Source of the DNA: Ciona savignyi
Lineage: Eukaryota > Chordata > Ascidiacea > Phlebobranchia > Cionidae
Length of the DNA: 64,000 nt
Assembly (NCBI GenBank): GCA_000149265.1
Contig: CH003298.1
Location: 130,096-194,095, forward strand
Reading direction: 5' to 3'
Shown: one piece after another, positions 32,601 through 45,141 of the stretch
Layout: every line of letters begins with the position of its first letter
Position numbering within the stretch: position 1 is the first letter of the stretch
Notes under the pieces: generated by a model
Database searches by the model: none
The model's input: the letters and a program-made list of their open reading frames with translations, nothing else
What the model was told of the DNA's origin: nothing
Position numbers and translations under genes: made by a program

Positions 32601-35600
32601 TATAGCCGTGCGCAACCGCAGCACTAAGAAAGCAATGATGTAAATTGATGCAAACTCTACGATGTGCGTACTGTGTATGTATGCGGCACACCTATGTTGC
32701 TATTTAGTATGTAACTTATATATTCTGTGTAAACTTATATATAGCATTTCTATTCAATAAGCTTATATATATCTATACATTCTATATAAGCTTATACCTT
32801 TAAAGCATCTTATATCGTCTATATATCGTATAAGCAAATGCAAAACACGTGTCTATCTGAAATCACGTGGTTAATCTTTAAATAATAATTAATACAGAAA
32901 TGACGTTAAATAATAAAATACTGCGTAAGTCGTGTAGAAAACCCTTAACACTATTGTATAACCTTAAGGGACATTTTTGCAGAGATTTTTCAACAGAAAA
33001 TTACACTTGGAGTACAGCCAGATTGTTATTCTTTAATCTATACGGTATGGTGTAGTAACTTTATATTCTATGTGCGGTTATAACGTGTATGCATATACAA
33101 CAACGAGCTTAAAAGGCCGATGAGTGCGCTTATGATAATGGGAAGGTTGAAAAGTACTCTACGTCACGCAGTATACACGTCATGCGATGGATATATGAAC
33201 AGTAGGTACGTCGAAACAACACTATGGTTTAAGTGCATTGGTTGTTTCTTGCTTTGAACTAATACACATTACCGAGAAGGCAAACCTTCACCCTAACTTA
33301 ATGCTTTTAGTGCGTTGCTTTTAATTGGTAATGCGCCCCAAAATACAGTGGTTCTCGTTTTTTAATGAATTTGTGCGTTTAACTCTAGTTCGTGGTCTAC
33401 GCAATTTTCTTGCAGTTAGACCAATTTGCAATGTATAAACGCAACCAAATTTGCGATTTGAAATAGACTTCAACCTTAGGGCTGTATCCTTCCATACACA
33501 GTGGGTTATTTTAAGTTCGAATGTACATAGACCATTTGATTGTGAATACACAATGGTAGTTAAACCGGAAAAATACAATTGTTTGATTCGTTATTAAGAA
33601 GAACCGCGCCGTCATCTAATTAGCTGGTTCAAACGAAATTGGAAGTCGGTTGATATTATGTTCGCAGCAGTATACTCTCAGTAATAATTGATGACTGTAA
33701 TTGTAACACGGTCTTTTCGGCGCTGATATATTACCTCTAGGCTTAACGTAATGTTAGGAAATGATAATATCGGGTATCTCCTATCTATACATTGCTGTTT
33801 TATTCTGAGTTACAGAAGCGCCAAGCGGCCATACAAAACTTGCGTCGTGCTTGTAAATAAAGAAAAGCGGTTTAAATTAAACTACTCGGCGCTATTACAA
33901 TACCTTGTTATCAAAACAGAATGGTGGACGTATAACCAAATATATGTAAAACAATTATCATATCCATATTTTGGTGAAAGTATAACCCACTATGTGCAAT
34001 GCAATTAGCATATCCATATTTTGGTGGACGTATGGACGCCCTATGTACTTTGCCCTACAATTAGCATATCCATCTTATATGTTCATGTGTCTGGCCGAGA
34101 TTTCTCTTACGCCGGTAAATTGTGACTATGCCTAACCCGAAATTTATGACGTATTCATAAGCAGGAGATCTCACGTTGAGCTTTAACGAGAGGAATGTTG
34201 GCGTGACGTAGCATATGACAACATCCTTATAAGGAGATGCCTATCTCGATGCTGAGCGAGTGAATAATTCGAAAGCTCTCAAGACGCGTAAATACCTCGA
34301 CGTTAATACTAAATGGAATTCACGTATGAACGCCACGCAGCACAAATCAATGGTCGTAGATTGATTTATTCCCCGGAACAGTGAATAATATAAGGGTTGT
34401 TTTGCCAGGGGAATTCAACATATTGTTGACGTTGACTAATATAAGGAATTAGGTGGAAACACGGTTAACACGTCCGTAGTAAGATTAAATTGCATTGACA
34501 CTGCGCACGCCATTTCACTCTCCACAATGGTAGCAAATAATTCAACAAAACCTGGTTAATTTTCCTACATCTTTATCTTTGAAATAACCTTTATAAAAGC
34601 TTAAGTAGTAAGTTTTATTGTTCGATATATTTATTGGAAAAGCTTAGGCTATCTAAAATATTTTCCTACAATAGACAAAAGACATACACCATTAAGGTAG
34701 GGATTTTCCTACAATAGACAAAAGACATACACCATTAAGGTATGGTACCAAAAGAAACCTATTGAACCTTTTATTCTGAATAAGCCACATATTATAGAAT
34801 GAACTACAACTGCGAAGTAGAAAAAGGGAAACCATAGAAATTAAATACCTCCAAACTTTAATGGTTAGTGGAAAATCTTTTGTAAACGCTATTAGGGTGG
34901 GTTAACAATTAGATACAATGTTTGGTAGATTGATTTATATCCGATAATTATATCCGATAATAGTTTTTCAATGTTACAAATTTCCCCACGCAATAAACTA
35001 CTGAATAGCCTATATAACAATACACCAATAAAAGCCTATCAAGCGTTTTATCACTTAAATACTTACTGTCGAGTGGGCATTGGGTTAAGTTGTTACTGGA
35101 CAATTTATCCCACTTTTCAATGAACTCATTCAATCTCTTGGTCTCTTTTAAGATGAGTTTTCTGAAGTATATTGTACTTTCCACTTCACTGGAGATGTCT
35201 GTGGAGGGATTTGTAATTTGTTTACAAATTAGAATGGAGATTAGGTGGAAAAATCCTGCTTTATTATAAGTAAGAAAATGTTACTGATTGCTGTAAGAGA
35301 CTTCTGGATAGACAACATAAAGAAATCAGTCCGGACAATGACTGTAAATGAGCGTACTGAAACTAGGCTTTAAAAAGCCGATTTGGTTAGATAAATGTGA
35401 TAATGAAAAGTGATTTTTTTGTCAAAAACTTTATTTGCCTAAATGTCAATGTTATTTATACAAAATTTTGTGTTTAAGTTGGGGTGATAGAGGCATTAAA
35501 GCAAAAAGCGTACATTGTATTACATATGGTTTTGTACCGCTGAACTTAAGATATTCTCACTCACCGCTTTGGTCTGGAATAACTTTTGAATCAGTCACAG

Positions 35601-36617
35601 TGGTAATGTCGGGTTTTTGCTGATACTCATCCAATGTTTGCGTCTTGGCTTGTGAGTTATTGTTCGTGGTCAGGCATTCCACTGTGTTCCTCGTAACAGG
35701 CTTTGCACTTTGATGGTTTTTATTCACATTGTTATTCGTATTTTTCTTCCCAAATGAAGGAGGGTCCACACTAGATTCGCTGGTCTTATGAAAACCACTA
35801 GCACCGTTACTGTAGTTTGGACTCCCAAGGTCAGTTCTCTTGGTGGGTATAGAGTTCATGGTAGACACTGTATTGATACTGTGGTGAGAGTTGATTGAAT
35901 CACACCTTCGGCAATCGATTCTTCCCTGAATTAATTGGTTTTAAAATTAGCAAGCTTTAATCTAGAATAATAAAGTAGCGGCTACTGGTTATATAGGCCT
36001 CTTTGTGGTCAAGACTAGGCAATAACACATATATTTGATAGTTAGGAACTTACAAGATAAATTCTATAAAAACTATTAAAAACTTTAGGTTTAGGTAATG
36101 TTACTTTAAACAGAACCTTGGGTATTTTTGAGTCTTTTTGATGTCAAGACTAAGCAATACCAAATACGTTGGATAATATTGGGAAATGACAAAATAATTT
36201 AAATTATTAAAAACTAAATTTTTTTAGGTAAACTTAACTTTATGCGGGACCTTTTAAATATTTTTTTAAAATAAAATATATGAGGGAGAAATAGTATTAA
36301 TCATTTGTTACCTGTATATGGTTAGGTGGGCTGTACAAGTCATATGCGGAGCCATCAACATCTGTCGCTGTGCTCCCAGTGCAACAAGAATCTCTCGACT
36401 TTGATGATTTACGGCTTCTGCGTCTTGTTGGGGCGTTTTCCACCAATTCATGTTTACCACCCGCCCCTATACTACCATTGCAAAACGCTTGGCTTGGTTT
36501 AGTTGTGTCATTGTTCTCGTAAGTAGCACCGGTCTCCGGGTAGCCGAAGCAGTTCTGAAAGCTGTAGCTGAGCCGGTCACAGCTCATTGTTGAATGGAAT
36601 GTCCCCATGCTGCCCAT
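29689..36617 (-). CDS. DLGAP: DLGAP/GKAP family scaffold protein
   Basis: Six exons join in phase on the minus strand: 36617-36312, 35925-35565, 35198-35067, 31449-31277, 30556-30416 and 30114-29689. They make 512 residues. Residues about 230-350 form the GKAP homology domain. It reads FRKLILKETKRLNEFIEKWD, then DEIRTVIGKTRLVISERFTQF, then LRGFWDMIYFQ, VEDVVAKFNAL and ENGW, all matching vertebrate DLGAP1-5 in order. After it come basic, Ala-rich helical sequence (EEEKRRREAARKRLAEARKAAQ) and a Ser/Pro-rich end. DLGAPs bind the guanylate-kinase domain of PSD-95/Dlg and, through a C-terminal TRL-type motif, the Shank PDZ. Here the C-terminus is SLVH, not a TRL-type ligand. A TAA lies three codons upstream of the ATG in frame. 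The protein is about half the length of vertebrate DLGAP1 and lacks most of the N-terminal region, so an upstream alternative first exon is possible. HURP/DLGAP5 is the other family option. Confidence 0.85.
30640..30712 (+). repeat. SINE family 1 fragment in DLGAP intron 4
   Basis: It has agcttggtgggtgagtgtggcctttcagccgaaaagtggtaggttcgag and gtcggttgtgtgcttgggcaatgg. It is a decayed head plus the start of the body. Confidence 0.55.
31070..31222 (-). repeat. tandem duplication of a SINE family 1 segment
   Basis: Two units of about 75 bp. Each contains (c)aatgtccgc(a/t)aaatatct, ggggacacaacaaccaact or its variant, and ctggtttcgaac. They correspond to the antisense family-1 body plus box B. They lie just past the donor of DLGAP exon 4 in gene orientation. 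Confidence 0.65.
31472..31485. repeat. poly-G/poly-C run
   Basis: About 13 consecutive G on the plus strand, only some 25 bp upstream of the DLGAP exon 4 acceptor. On the gene strand this gives a C-run inside the polypyrimidine region. Confidence 0.85.
31630..31720. repeat. hAT-like remnant
   Basis: Two copies of gcggccca(t/c) in the contexts gactgcggcccattg and atgcggcccactac resemble the interior of the hAT-like elements at 39833 and 41784. No termini can be fixed. Confidence 0.35.
33925..34075. repeat. short tandem repeat, period about 60 bp
   Basis: About two and a half units share acaattatcatatccatattttggtg(g/a)a(c/a)gtat followed by a variable part ending in caatta(g/t)catatccat. Confidence 0.7.
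34661..34745. repeat. 43-bp tandem duplication
   Basis: The unit starting ttttcctacaatagacaaaa and ending accattaaggta is present twice with almost no differences, so the duplication is recent. Confidence 0.9.
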
Positions 36618-36619
36618 CA

Positions 36620-37560
36620 GGCGTTACTAGAAGACCACACTTGAGAACAGAACGAAGGCAATTCAGCTAAGAGTATATGAAATCAGAATTTACTAATGCG
36701 TGCTGTAAAACAAAAAGGTTGTTGCTAATGTATTTGGGTTGCTTAACTTTCTAAACTTAAAACAAGTTAATTTATTATTCTTACCAGAACGCAAGCACTC
36801 TGCATACAAAATTATCTAACATTGTAATAAACTTCCAAAACAGTCATGATGTAAAACGAGATACCTTACACTAATATAGCGTTATATTTAAGGTGGTTAA
36901 AATCTAGCTAACAGTGTTAAATACTATGCTTTAAACACGTAATGTCTGTGTCTAGCGACTTAATAAGCCATTTCCTGGCTAAGCAGTTTAACAACTGTTT
37001 CTATGAAACTTAAAAACGTTTAACAAACAATACAGTATAACTGTGCCCGGCTAACTATAGGATTCAATTACCAAATAGCAAATAGATTATATCCATCTTG
37101 TATAAAGTATGGAACATATAAATAGTAGATATATCTGGTATAAAGTATTCAATAAATAGATAGATACAGATGATATATAAAGTATAACACATATAAAAAC
37201 CTCTGATATAACTGTATTAAACAAACATTTCTATTATAACTTTTATGTAATGTGCTCAGAACATAAAACAAATTTTATACATAGAATCTAACAGTATCAA
37301 TTAAATTCATCTACACACTTTAATGTTAGTATTCTGCACTGTCACATTAACACTTTCAAATGATAGAGGTAGCAGATAACTGCAGAAATTGTTTCTAAAG
37401 TTGAGTTACCATAAAAGCAAAAACGAATATGATCAAAAATACATTATAAATCTTGACAGCTAATATTAAATGAAGTATTATACTCTGCTGAAATAAAAAG
37501 TTCTTTTGAAAATGCTTACTTTCACCAATTATGAGTGGGTTATGTAATGCCTGTTCAACT
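36620..37560. other. upstream of DLGAP
   Basis: Probably holds the DLGAP promoter (minus strand). No exon is recognised. Around 37080-37200 there is a degenerate tandem tract with (g)tataaagtat recurring roughly every 50-55 bp. Confidence 0.4.
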
Positions 37561-37562
37561 GA

Positions 37563-37760
37563 ATGGGCAACACTAAAAGGGGGGAAAGCGGTAAGGGGGA
37601 AACTGCCCACTAAAATTGGGGAAACTAATTTAAACTCTGCCCTATACACTAATCTCAACTCCAGAACTAACCCTAACTTCAACCCCATGTTTAAAACTTA
37701 TAATGCCATATTCTTTATTTGAGTGTGCAGTTTCCCTACTTCCCTCCTTTTAGTTTTCCC
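37563..37760 (+). mobile_element. MITE (Cimi-1-like)
   Basis: The left end is gggcaacactaaaagg and the right end is ccttttagttttcccc. The flanks aactgaat and gtctgaac share ctgaa, consistent with a decayed 8-bp duplication. Confidence 0.8.
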
Positions 37761-37764
37761 CGTC

Positions 37765-38325
37765 TGAACTACGCAAAATCTCGAAAGGGCCTTTCTCCCA
37801 CATCAAAACTAATGGACTCGACTAATTCTCAAAAGACGTGTCCGCTTTGAGTGATTTGAAACCGTATCTGCTTGGTGAAAGCTTGAAACAAAACTGCAAC
37901 CCTTTGCCTACATCGTAAATCAAACATAGCTGGTATTATTCTTATTTTTAGTCAACACCAAAGGTTAAGCTCACTAAAGCTGGTGATAATACTCAGGCCA
38001 AATTATACCACTATTGTTCTGAATACTTTAGCGATACGGTTACGTGGAGACTGAAAATAGCCGCACTAACAGGGATGGATTCTAATGTGACATTTCCTTT
38101 CAGCAACCGAATACCCTTATGAAACACGATCGGTCATAATATAAACTCCCACGCCCGTCACAACTTCGAGTTATTGAAAAAAGACGCGGTCTGTATATAA
38201 GTAATCACACGCCGCACACGATAAGAGAGAATGACGTAATCTTGATTTATCCCGACAACTGCACTGGCTGGTCGCTTGTGGGACGCACTGTCTGATATTC
38301 TCGATTTCAATAGGAAATCTCAAGC
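37765..38325. other. no recognised gene; TATA-like site
   Basis: No exon is seen. A TATA-like sequence, ctgtatataagt, lies near 38190 and is followed by GATA- and CRE-like words (gataagag, atgacgtaat). No gene on the plus strand starts nearby, so I only note it. Confidence 0.3.
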
Positions 38326-38328
38326 GCT

Positions 38329-38536
38329 GAGAACAAGGGGCAACACAAAAAGGAGGGCAGGAGGGAAACTGCCCAGTAAAAGTACAAAAACAAATTTAAA
38401 CCCTGTCCTAAACACTAATCTCAGCCTAGAACTACCCTAACTCGAACCCTATGTTTAAAACTGACTCTAATATCATAATGTTTATTTTAGTTTGCAGTTT
38501 CCCTCCTTTCCACCTTTTAGTTTTCCCCGAGAACAA
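38329..38536 (+). mobile_element. MITE (Cimi-1-like) with exact 8-bp target duplication
   Basis: The element at 38337-38528 (192 bp) is flanked on both sides by gagaacaa. The termini are ggggcaacacaaaaagg and ccttttagttttcccc. It is the best reference copy in the window. Confidence 0.9.
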
Positions 38537-38539
38537 GAC

Positions 38540-39690
38540 GTCGAACTTACTCGAGAATCGCGAAACCCAAATACGTAAGTTAAGGCGGCCTCATAAGTGT
38601 TTTGTCACCAAGACTCGATCGTTCTTTAAAGGTCGGAGGCTGATGTAGGCCAACTCACACCAAACAAATTCGCCGACGTTTACAGCCAACTGCAATGCAA
38701 ACTAGGCTACCGCCCTGTTGACTTCGCTCACTGGGCTGAATTATTACTGTCGCTAAAACACACATTCTTATTTGAGAACAAATAGAAGGTACTCAGTCGT
38801 TATTTTAAAATTTAAACACATCCCTGCCGATGTTATAATGCGATTTAAATAATAATTCATTTGTAAGCGGTACGATAATCTTATTTTAATTTTAATAATA
38901 AGGCTAAACGGGGGGGTTGTATTAGCAGACAGATGATTTTAAATTTAATATTTAAATATCTCCTTATAAGATATAGGAGCTTTACACGATTCGTATACAC
39001 CAAATCACGATTATGAATTATTGCTCCATTTCGCCCGTGTCTCTTTTTTTCTCCTTGGGACATATAGCAACACAGCAATTAAGAAACGAAATGAGATAGA
39101 GGCGGCGACGCCTGCTTCAACAATTCACGTTTCGCTGCTCGCAGCATTCAATAAAACTTCGTCAAAGTTGTAAAGACTGGTTGGACAGCAGGACAATAAA
39201 ACCTCGCTTGGCCATTTAACTACCTCTCCTCTTGGGCCACACCATTGACAATAAGTTTTGTGGCAACAAATGACTCAGACCGAGCTGTTTGAATAAGGCA
39301 GCGGCACAAAGTGTGCTCTTGTGTTTGGAGGCCTTTATCAGCGGTTATATACTGTATAAAGAAATTTGAAAATACACATATGGGCGTGCTGGTAAAGAAT
39401 GACTCAACCATACAATAGCTAAAATGCAGGCATTTTGGTCAAAACAAAATTCACAATAATAAAATGATTTTGTAGCATGAACAATAAAGGAAAAATGTCA
39501 CATATGACCATTTTAGTACTTACAGCACAAACCAACACAATAAAGCATTAAATGTTCAGTAAACAACAAACAGAAGTGAATATATATCCGTAGCCGCATG
39601 GCCATGTCGATTAAAACATGCTGTAAAACCGGTACATTGAATTACCAGTACCGGCAGGGTAATAAACATTCCCACTAAATAGCTAAGTGG
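38540..39690. other. intergenic, no gene recognised
   Basis: No supportable exon, RNA gene or repeat. A moderately GC-balanced patch at 38640-38750 has no open frame of note. Confidence 0.5.
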
Positions 39691-40060
39691 GTTAGTGTTT
39701 TGCCTTTTACTAAAAAGGTGGTAGGATTAAAATCACTGTTTCTAGTTGGTTGTGTCCTTGGGCAGAATATTTGGCAGATATCGCCTGGACCAGTGGATAA
39801 GTGTACAACTAAACTGGAAAGAAGATCTACACCAGGGGTGGGCAACTTCAACTTTTCTGGTCGGCGGGCCAGATGTGGGAAAATGAAGTCCTTGGTGAGC
39901 CGGATTATTGCAGGAATAGTATTCAATATCTTAATTACAGGGTATGGTTGGATACTGTCTGCGGGCCGGTCAAAATCCCTTATGTTGCCCATGCCATGTC
40001 TGATCTAAACCATATACAACACACTACAATAGCTCCAGATACAATGGGTCCTTGAGAATT
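39690..40060 (+). repeat. decayed SINE family 1 carrying a nested hAT-like element
   Basis: The 5' part (ggttgtgtccttgggcag, tggaccagtggataa) and 3' part (catatacaacacactacaatagctcc) are separated by the 170-bp element at 39833-40002. Confidence 0.65.
39833..40002 (+). mobile_element. short hAT-like element nested in a SINE
   Basis: It starts caggggtgggcaac and ends gttgcccatgccatgtctg, with internal ggtcggcgggcc and gcgggccggtc. The flanks atctacac (39825-39832) and atctaaac (40003-40010) match at 7 of 8 positions, a hAT-type duplication. Confidence 0.75.
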
Positions 40061-40303
40061 TTGTGATTGGCCATTTGATAATGGTCCTCCGTATTCTCTC
40101 ATTTAAACTAAGTAAGTGGCAAATGTCTCGATCACATACAGGTACCAAAATAAAATAAGCATCAAAATCACTCTTTACTAGCTGCTGTGTGTTGATGGGT
40201 AAAACACTTATTGAAAGAACTTGAAGCAGTAAAACTTGCGGAATAAGTTTGGTAAACAATGACACTAAGTGTTCTCCTCTCATTTGTACTACATGCTCTA
40301 AAC

Positions 40304-40540
40304 CAGTGGTTCTTAACAAAGGGGTAATTTGGCATTTTAAAAGGGGAAACATAAATTTTGTCATGCGCTTCTACTTTAAAAGTCTCAATATGTTTTACTT
40401 ATAACCATGCTATTTGTGATGTCATAAACTAGAACTAAAGTCTCTCGTAAATATCTGTTTTGATGTTTCTCTAAAAAGTGGTAATGAAATCCATCAAAGC
40501 ATTTTGGGGGTAACAACAGAAAAATGGTTAAGAACCACTG
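40304..40540 (+). mobile_element. non-autonomous hAT-like element
   Basis: Near-perfect termini: cagtggttcttaac and gttaagaaccactg. The flanks are ctctaaac (40296-40303) and atctacac (40541-40548), matching at 6 of 8. It is the same family as 19252-19507. At 237 bp it cannot encode a transposase. Confidence 0.85.
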
Positions 40541-40559
40541 ATCTACACAGTCACAGTTG

Positions 40560-41780
40560 GGATAAACCTACTGCAGGTATGCAGTTACATAAGGAATTTT
40601 TGGTATTTATACCTGGTACATAATATCTGCATTAACTAATTCTTTACTTCCAAGGAGTTTTCACACTAAAAAAACAACAAGCTAAAATAAAATCAATACA
40701 CACCACATTATTAAGACATACCAACAAATAAAAACAATTTTAGATAAATTTATCCATGCCAAGGCAGCTAAAGATTACATATATATAAGTACATAGAGGC
40801 ATAAAGTAATCGGATTATGGCCCTGCTATCCTATCATTCTTTTCTTTATAATTAATCAACAACCCTTCCAAGAAATGGAAAAGATGATCGATTATACTTG
40901 GAATGCAAGAACACAACAAGACAAGTCATAGCTGTGACAACAACTTTAATGGAAATCGGGTGCATATAATCCCGACATAGAGAGAGCTGGATATTCTTAA
41001 TAATGCCTGGCTAGAATATTTTAAGTAAATGGGCTAACATGAGACGTCACTTGCTTTGTTGGGTTGCAAAATGGTAACTTGTAGCTACACTTTTTGCATT
41101 TTTAATATATCATTTTTCAATTTTTCTCTAAATCTAAATAAAAACACTTTCAAGTTAATCTGGATTGACTTTTAGTGGCAACATTTCTCAAACTCTTTTC
41201 TTGCATATAATAATAAAATAAAGACCTTTGGATATAAAAATAAATTAAAATTATAATTCCAATAAAGCAGTTATACTGATTCGTAATTTCCGTTAGAAAA
41301 CATAGTTGTGATCAGTAATTTTAAAATCCAGTTTAAATAATGAACCTTTTGCCAAGCTTAGACATATAAACACAGTTACATTGCCAGATTGATTAACTGG
41401 TACTTGCTAAATCTATAAACTAATCGCAATACTAAGATGTTTGACAGGACTACTAATTTTCACCTCTCTTTTTTGTTATATTTCTTTTTAGGCTGGGTTG
41501 GCAACTTTTTTTCAAACCAAGTTGAGCATTGCAATAAAGAGAAGGGGCTACTCATATTTTGACTGTCGTACTCCCATACCTAAGAGTTAAAGATCATGTT
41601 AGAATAGTCCAAACTTATCAATTTGATCTACTGAAACATAGTTCCAGAATAGTCTACGTTGATTTAAAGCGTTTGCAACATAATTTTCAAAACTATAACT
41701 TATAATACTTACCGGAACTAATTTAAACCAAAGATTTACAAGAAGATAATAAAAACTTTGCCCACTACGTCTATAGTCTT
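40560..41780. other. intergenic, no gene recognised
   Basis: AT-rich, with no exon or repeat boundary I can support. Confidence 0.55.
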
Positions 41781-41783
41781 AAT

Positions 41784-42243
41784 CAGGGGCGTGCAACTCT
41801 TTAGCGCAATGGGCCACTACGTACCAGTATAGAGATACCGGGGGCCAGAAACATTTCATATATTTTATGACAGCTTTCCTTTTTCGGCAATTGCTTTAGC
41901 TATCTTTAAGCTTAGTTTTGTAACTAACTTGGTAGACATTCGAACTTGGTTAAGCTTTTTTTGTATAATAGCATGCTCCCATAAAGTAAGATCACGTAAT
42001 ACTATACCACTGCCGGAACAAGGCAATTTTCATACAATGCATATCATTCTGTAACAATGGGAGGTTGTCACAGTAATGTTAACATAATTTAATCGGAGTG
42101 TGAAGTAGTTTTATACTGTCTTTAAAAATGCCAATGATGCCGTTACAATTCAGAAAAAGTTTTTAAACTATTAGGCTACCAAGTATAAAGTCTGCAGCGG
42201 GCCACATAAATAGGTACCGCGGGCCGTATGTTGCACCCCTCTG
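41784..42243 (+). mobile_element. non-autonomous hAT-like element, 460 bp
   Basis: Termini are caggggcgtgcaact and gttgcacccctctg, with ggcca/gggcc motifs just inside both ends. The flanks gtcttaat (41776-41783) and gtctaaat (42244-42251) match at 7 of 8. No transposase frame. Confidence 0.85.
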
Positions 42244-42455
42244 GTCTAAATGATTATCGGTGGCTGGCAATTTACAAACATATGGTCAGCCTATACTCAC
42301 CACTGTCAAAATATTAGTACTGATAAGTCTGTTCAAATATTGTCTAGCAAGCTATCTCAATCAGTAAAGCGTCCGGTACATGCAGACAGCTGATAGGTTG
42401 CTTATTGCTGGATCAAAACAAGTAGCTGGCTGTGTCTATGTCGTGTTTATGTACT

Positions 42456-42747
42456 TAGGATAGGATATTCATGTTTATCCCGTGAATAGGAAAACCAAGG
42501 GGGTTAATACACGGGCAATCGTCAGATCACCTCGCGCCCATCGTCGGGTTACCGGAGCTATTGCAGTATGTTGTATATGATAGACATGTTCCTTCAATTT
42601 GGTAGAACCCATTAATCCGGTGGGTTCAGGCAATGTCCGTAAAGTGTCTTGCCCAAGGACACAACCGACTAGCTAGCGACCAGTTTCGCACCTGCAACCT
42701 TTCGATTGAAAGGAGACGTACTTAACCGCTAGACCAACGGGCCGGAC
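42456..42747 (-). mobile_element. SINE family 1, full antisense copy
   Basis: It runs from the taggataggatattcatg tail to the ccaacgggccgg head with little divergence from 52129-52427, so this is a young copy. Confidence 0.85.
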
Positions 42748-42749
42748 TT

Positions 42750-43640
42750 AGACAAGACAATTAGTAGATATTGCCTAAACCAAGTGGATTAATGGTTTTT
42801 ACTTAAACCAAAATACTGTAATAGTAATAGATTAGTTAATCTGACAACTGTCCATGTCATAACCTTCCCACGTTTTTCTATGAATCTTTATCTCTACTCT
42901 TGGGTTAAGGTTATGTCACTTTCAAACTAGAACACTGATATCAAATAGAATGTACATAAAATCAAAATTAATTATAGCATTAACAAACAGCACAGAAATA
43001 AACGTTTTGTTTTGCCCATACTTCTCTAACGTTTTGCGATGCTAGTCTTTCTTTAAATGGGCTATTGCGAGCTGTATTATATGCTTCGGACGCTGTTCAA
43101 GCAAGCTACTCTTGGAGAAAAACACGAAATATTATGGTATCGTACTTTTAAACAAACCGTAACCGTAAGAACCCTTGAAAACTGCTCAACACTTGATCAG
43201 TCAAATATGATTCACATCGAATGACGTCAGATGCCGGAAAGGGTAACCGTACAAAAATGTTCTGGATAGAATTGGGGACTTTTAAAATCGACACAAACTT
43301 ATACCGTGTAATTGTCCTAGAATTGTTAAAATAATAAGGGAATTATACTAATGCTAATTTTGGTAAAAATATTACAACTTAAACAAATTTAAAAAGTTTT
43401 TTCTCGTTTACACGAATATTAAAAAACCAATCAAAAGCTTAATATGATGTCTGAATTTGTCTACTGCAAATAAATTATTATTATACCAATTTTTTGAACA
43501 GTTTGTAGTTTGGGTTGAAAACAATTGTTTAGAATTCGACATTTAACTTACAAAATACCAAATTACTTTTACAATAGTACCCACATTAATGTGCGGCAAA
43601 GCACAATTTATCTTTAATATTTTGGACGAGACAATTGAAA
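42750..43640. other. intergenic, no gene recognised
   Basis: A second, very decayed family-1 fragment may follow directly (42755-42900: ttgcctaaaccaagtggattaatgg). Nothing else is recognised. Confidence 0.45.
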
Positions 43641-43649
43641 GTTGCTTTA

Positions 43650-44835
43650 AATAGTATAGTTTGTTTCTTCAAGCATAAACGTACTGAGTATAGTTTGTTT
43701 CTTCAAGCATAAACGCATGGGTCTCATAGTTATCCAACCAAACTTATTTTTCATGTGTAGGCCTAGTTTTATGTTTAAATAAAGAATAAACGTCTTAAAT
43801 TTATGAAGATTTCACCACAAATGTTCTAAATTAAATTTTTTTTCAAGCGCTGTAGGTATAGTGAAATGAAGCTAAATTCCTAAAACAGCCCGATTTAGTT
43901 TTTGATGGCTTCGGGGTTTTAATTTCACTTTCGTTTTTAAGGGAGTTACCATAAGTAAATGTTTTCTTTTTTTAATTGACACAGGGTGCCTAACGATCCA
44001 GCATTTTACCAAATCTGATCCAAATTAGAGCAGGCGTCTTGTCAAGCCAGTCACAATCATGATTCCAGAACAAAATCTTATTTTTTAGGGTATGTCACTA
44101 GATTATTTTTTTTATTTGTTCTATTTGGTAAATTAGTAGGTAATGCACTTACATTCCACCAAATCTGAATCAAATTGGAGCAGCCGTTCAAGCGCCATGC
44201 CCAAAAAATCTAATTTTTTAGAAAAATTACCGTTTTGGTGTTTAACGCCCCCGGGGAATTCCCCTGAATTAATTACCCAAAATTTTGGCTCCTGCATATC
44301 TAGACAATGTTGTCTAACAAATGTTAAATTTTCAATTTGATTCCAATTTTTCTTTTGGTAGATGTCGGGACGACATGGCATGCTTGTCAAAATCATCATT
44401 TGAGAACAAAATCTTATTTTTTAGGGTATTTTCCTAGGTAATTTTTTCATATTTTCTAAGTTTAAATCAGTGACTAATAAAGTGACTTGACTTACACTCA
44501 GTGACTTACACTTTCCCAAATCTGATTTAAATTTGAGCAACCGTTCATGCGCTATGGCCTAAAAAGCTATTTTTTTAGAAAAACTGACTGTTTTGGTTTA
44601 TAACGTGCAAGGGTAATTCCCCTAAATTTATCACTTAGTATTTTGGATTCTGCATATCTAGACCATGTTGTCTAACAAATGACAAAGTTTAATTACGATT
44701 CTATTATTCCTTCTGGTAGATGTCAGGGCGACATGCCATGTCTGTCAAGCGTTTGACAAAGAAAAAAAAAACAAAAAAAAAACGGACAAAAACAATATGT
44801 GTCCCATTTTTTTCAAATGGGACCAACAGGTTTGG
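43650..44835 (+). repeat. composite repeat: long-TIR element fragment plus tandem ~355-bp units
   Basis: 43650-43930 matches the arm of the long-TIR element (gtttgtttcttcaagcataaacgcatggg, gaataaacgtc), with a short local duplication of its first 30 bases. From about 44110 two tandem units follow, each with cttacatt/cttacact, caaatctga, gagcagccgttcaagcgc, accgttttggt, aattcccctgaatt, atatctagaca(a/c)atgttgtc and gtagatgtcgggacgacatg. The composite ends near 44823 in gtcccatttttttcaaatgggac. The same units recur at 52480-53475. Confidence 0.65.
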
Positions 44836-45141
44836 TCTTATTCTCCTATACGAACATAAAAATCTAGAAAATATTTTTGAAGTTACAGATCGTATTTCCA
44901 CACAAAAACCATATTGATTCAAGTTCCACTTCTATTTCAATCGTTTACTCTCTACATTAGATAATTTAGAGACGCCGAACCATCAGTCAAAATACGACAT
45001 GTTCTTAATCAACCGCTTGCTGTGTTAACTTAGAGATATTTTTTCAATAGAACATTACCTTTTTTGGATAGATAGTTATGGACTATTACACCTTGCTTGC
45101 AAAAAAACGTTATGTATTCTGTACACATATGTTATGAACTA

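Larger units (their letters stand above)
31730..35060. other. DLGAP intron 3 interior
   Basis: This 3.6-kb intron contains no further exon I can support. It holds AT-rich tandem tracts (32690-32835, repeating variants of cttatatat), the roughly 60-bp repeats at 33925-34075 and the 43-bp duplication at 34661-34745. Between them I see nothing recognisable. Confidence 0.5.

Noticed and set aside
39700-40008. Overlapping open frames on both strands of about 100 codons
   Set aside because: They lie in a SINE interrupted by a hAT-like element and end at element borders.
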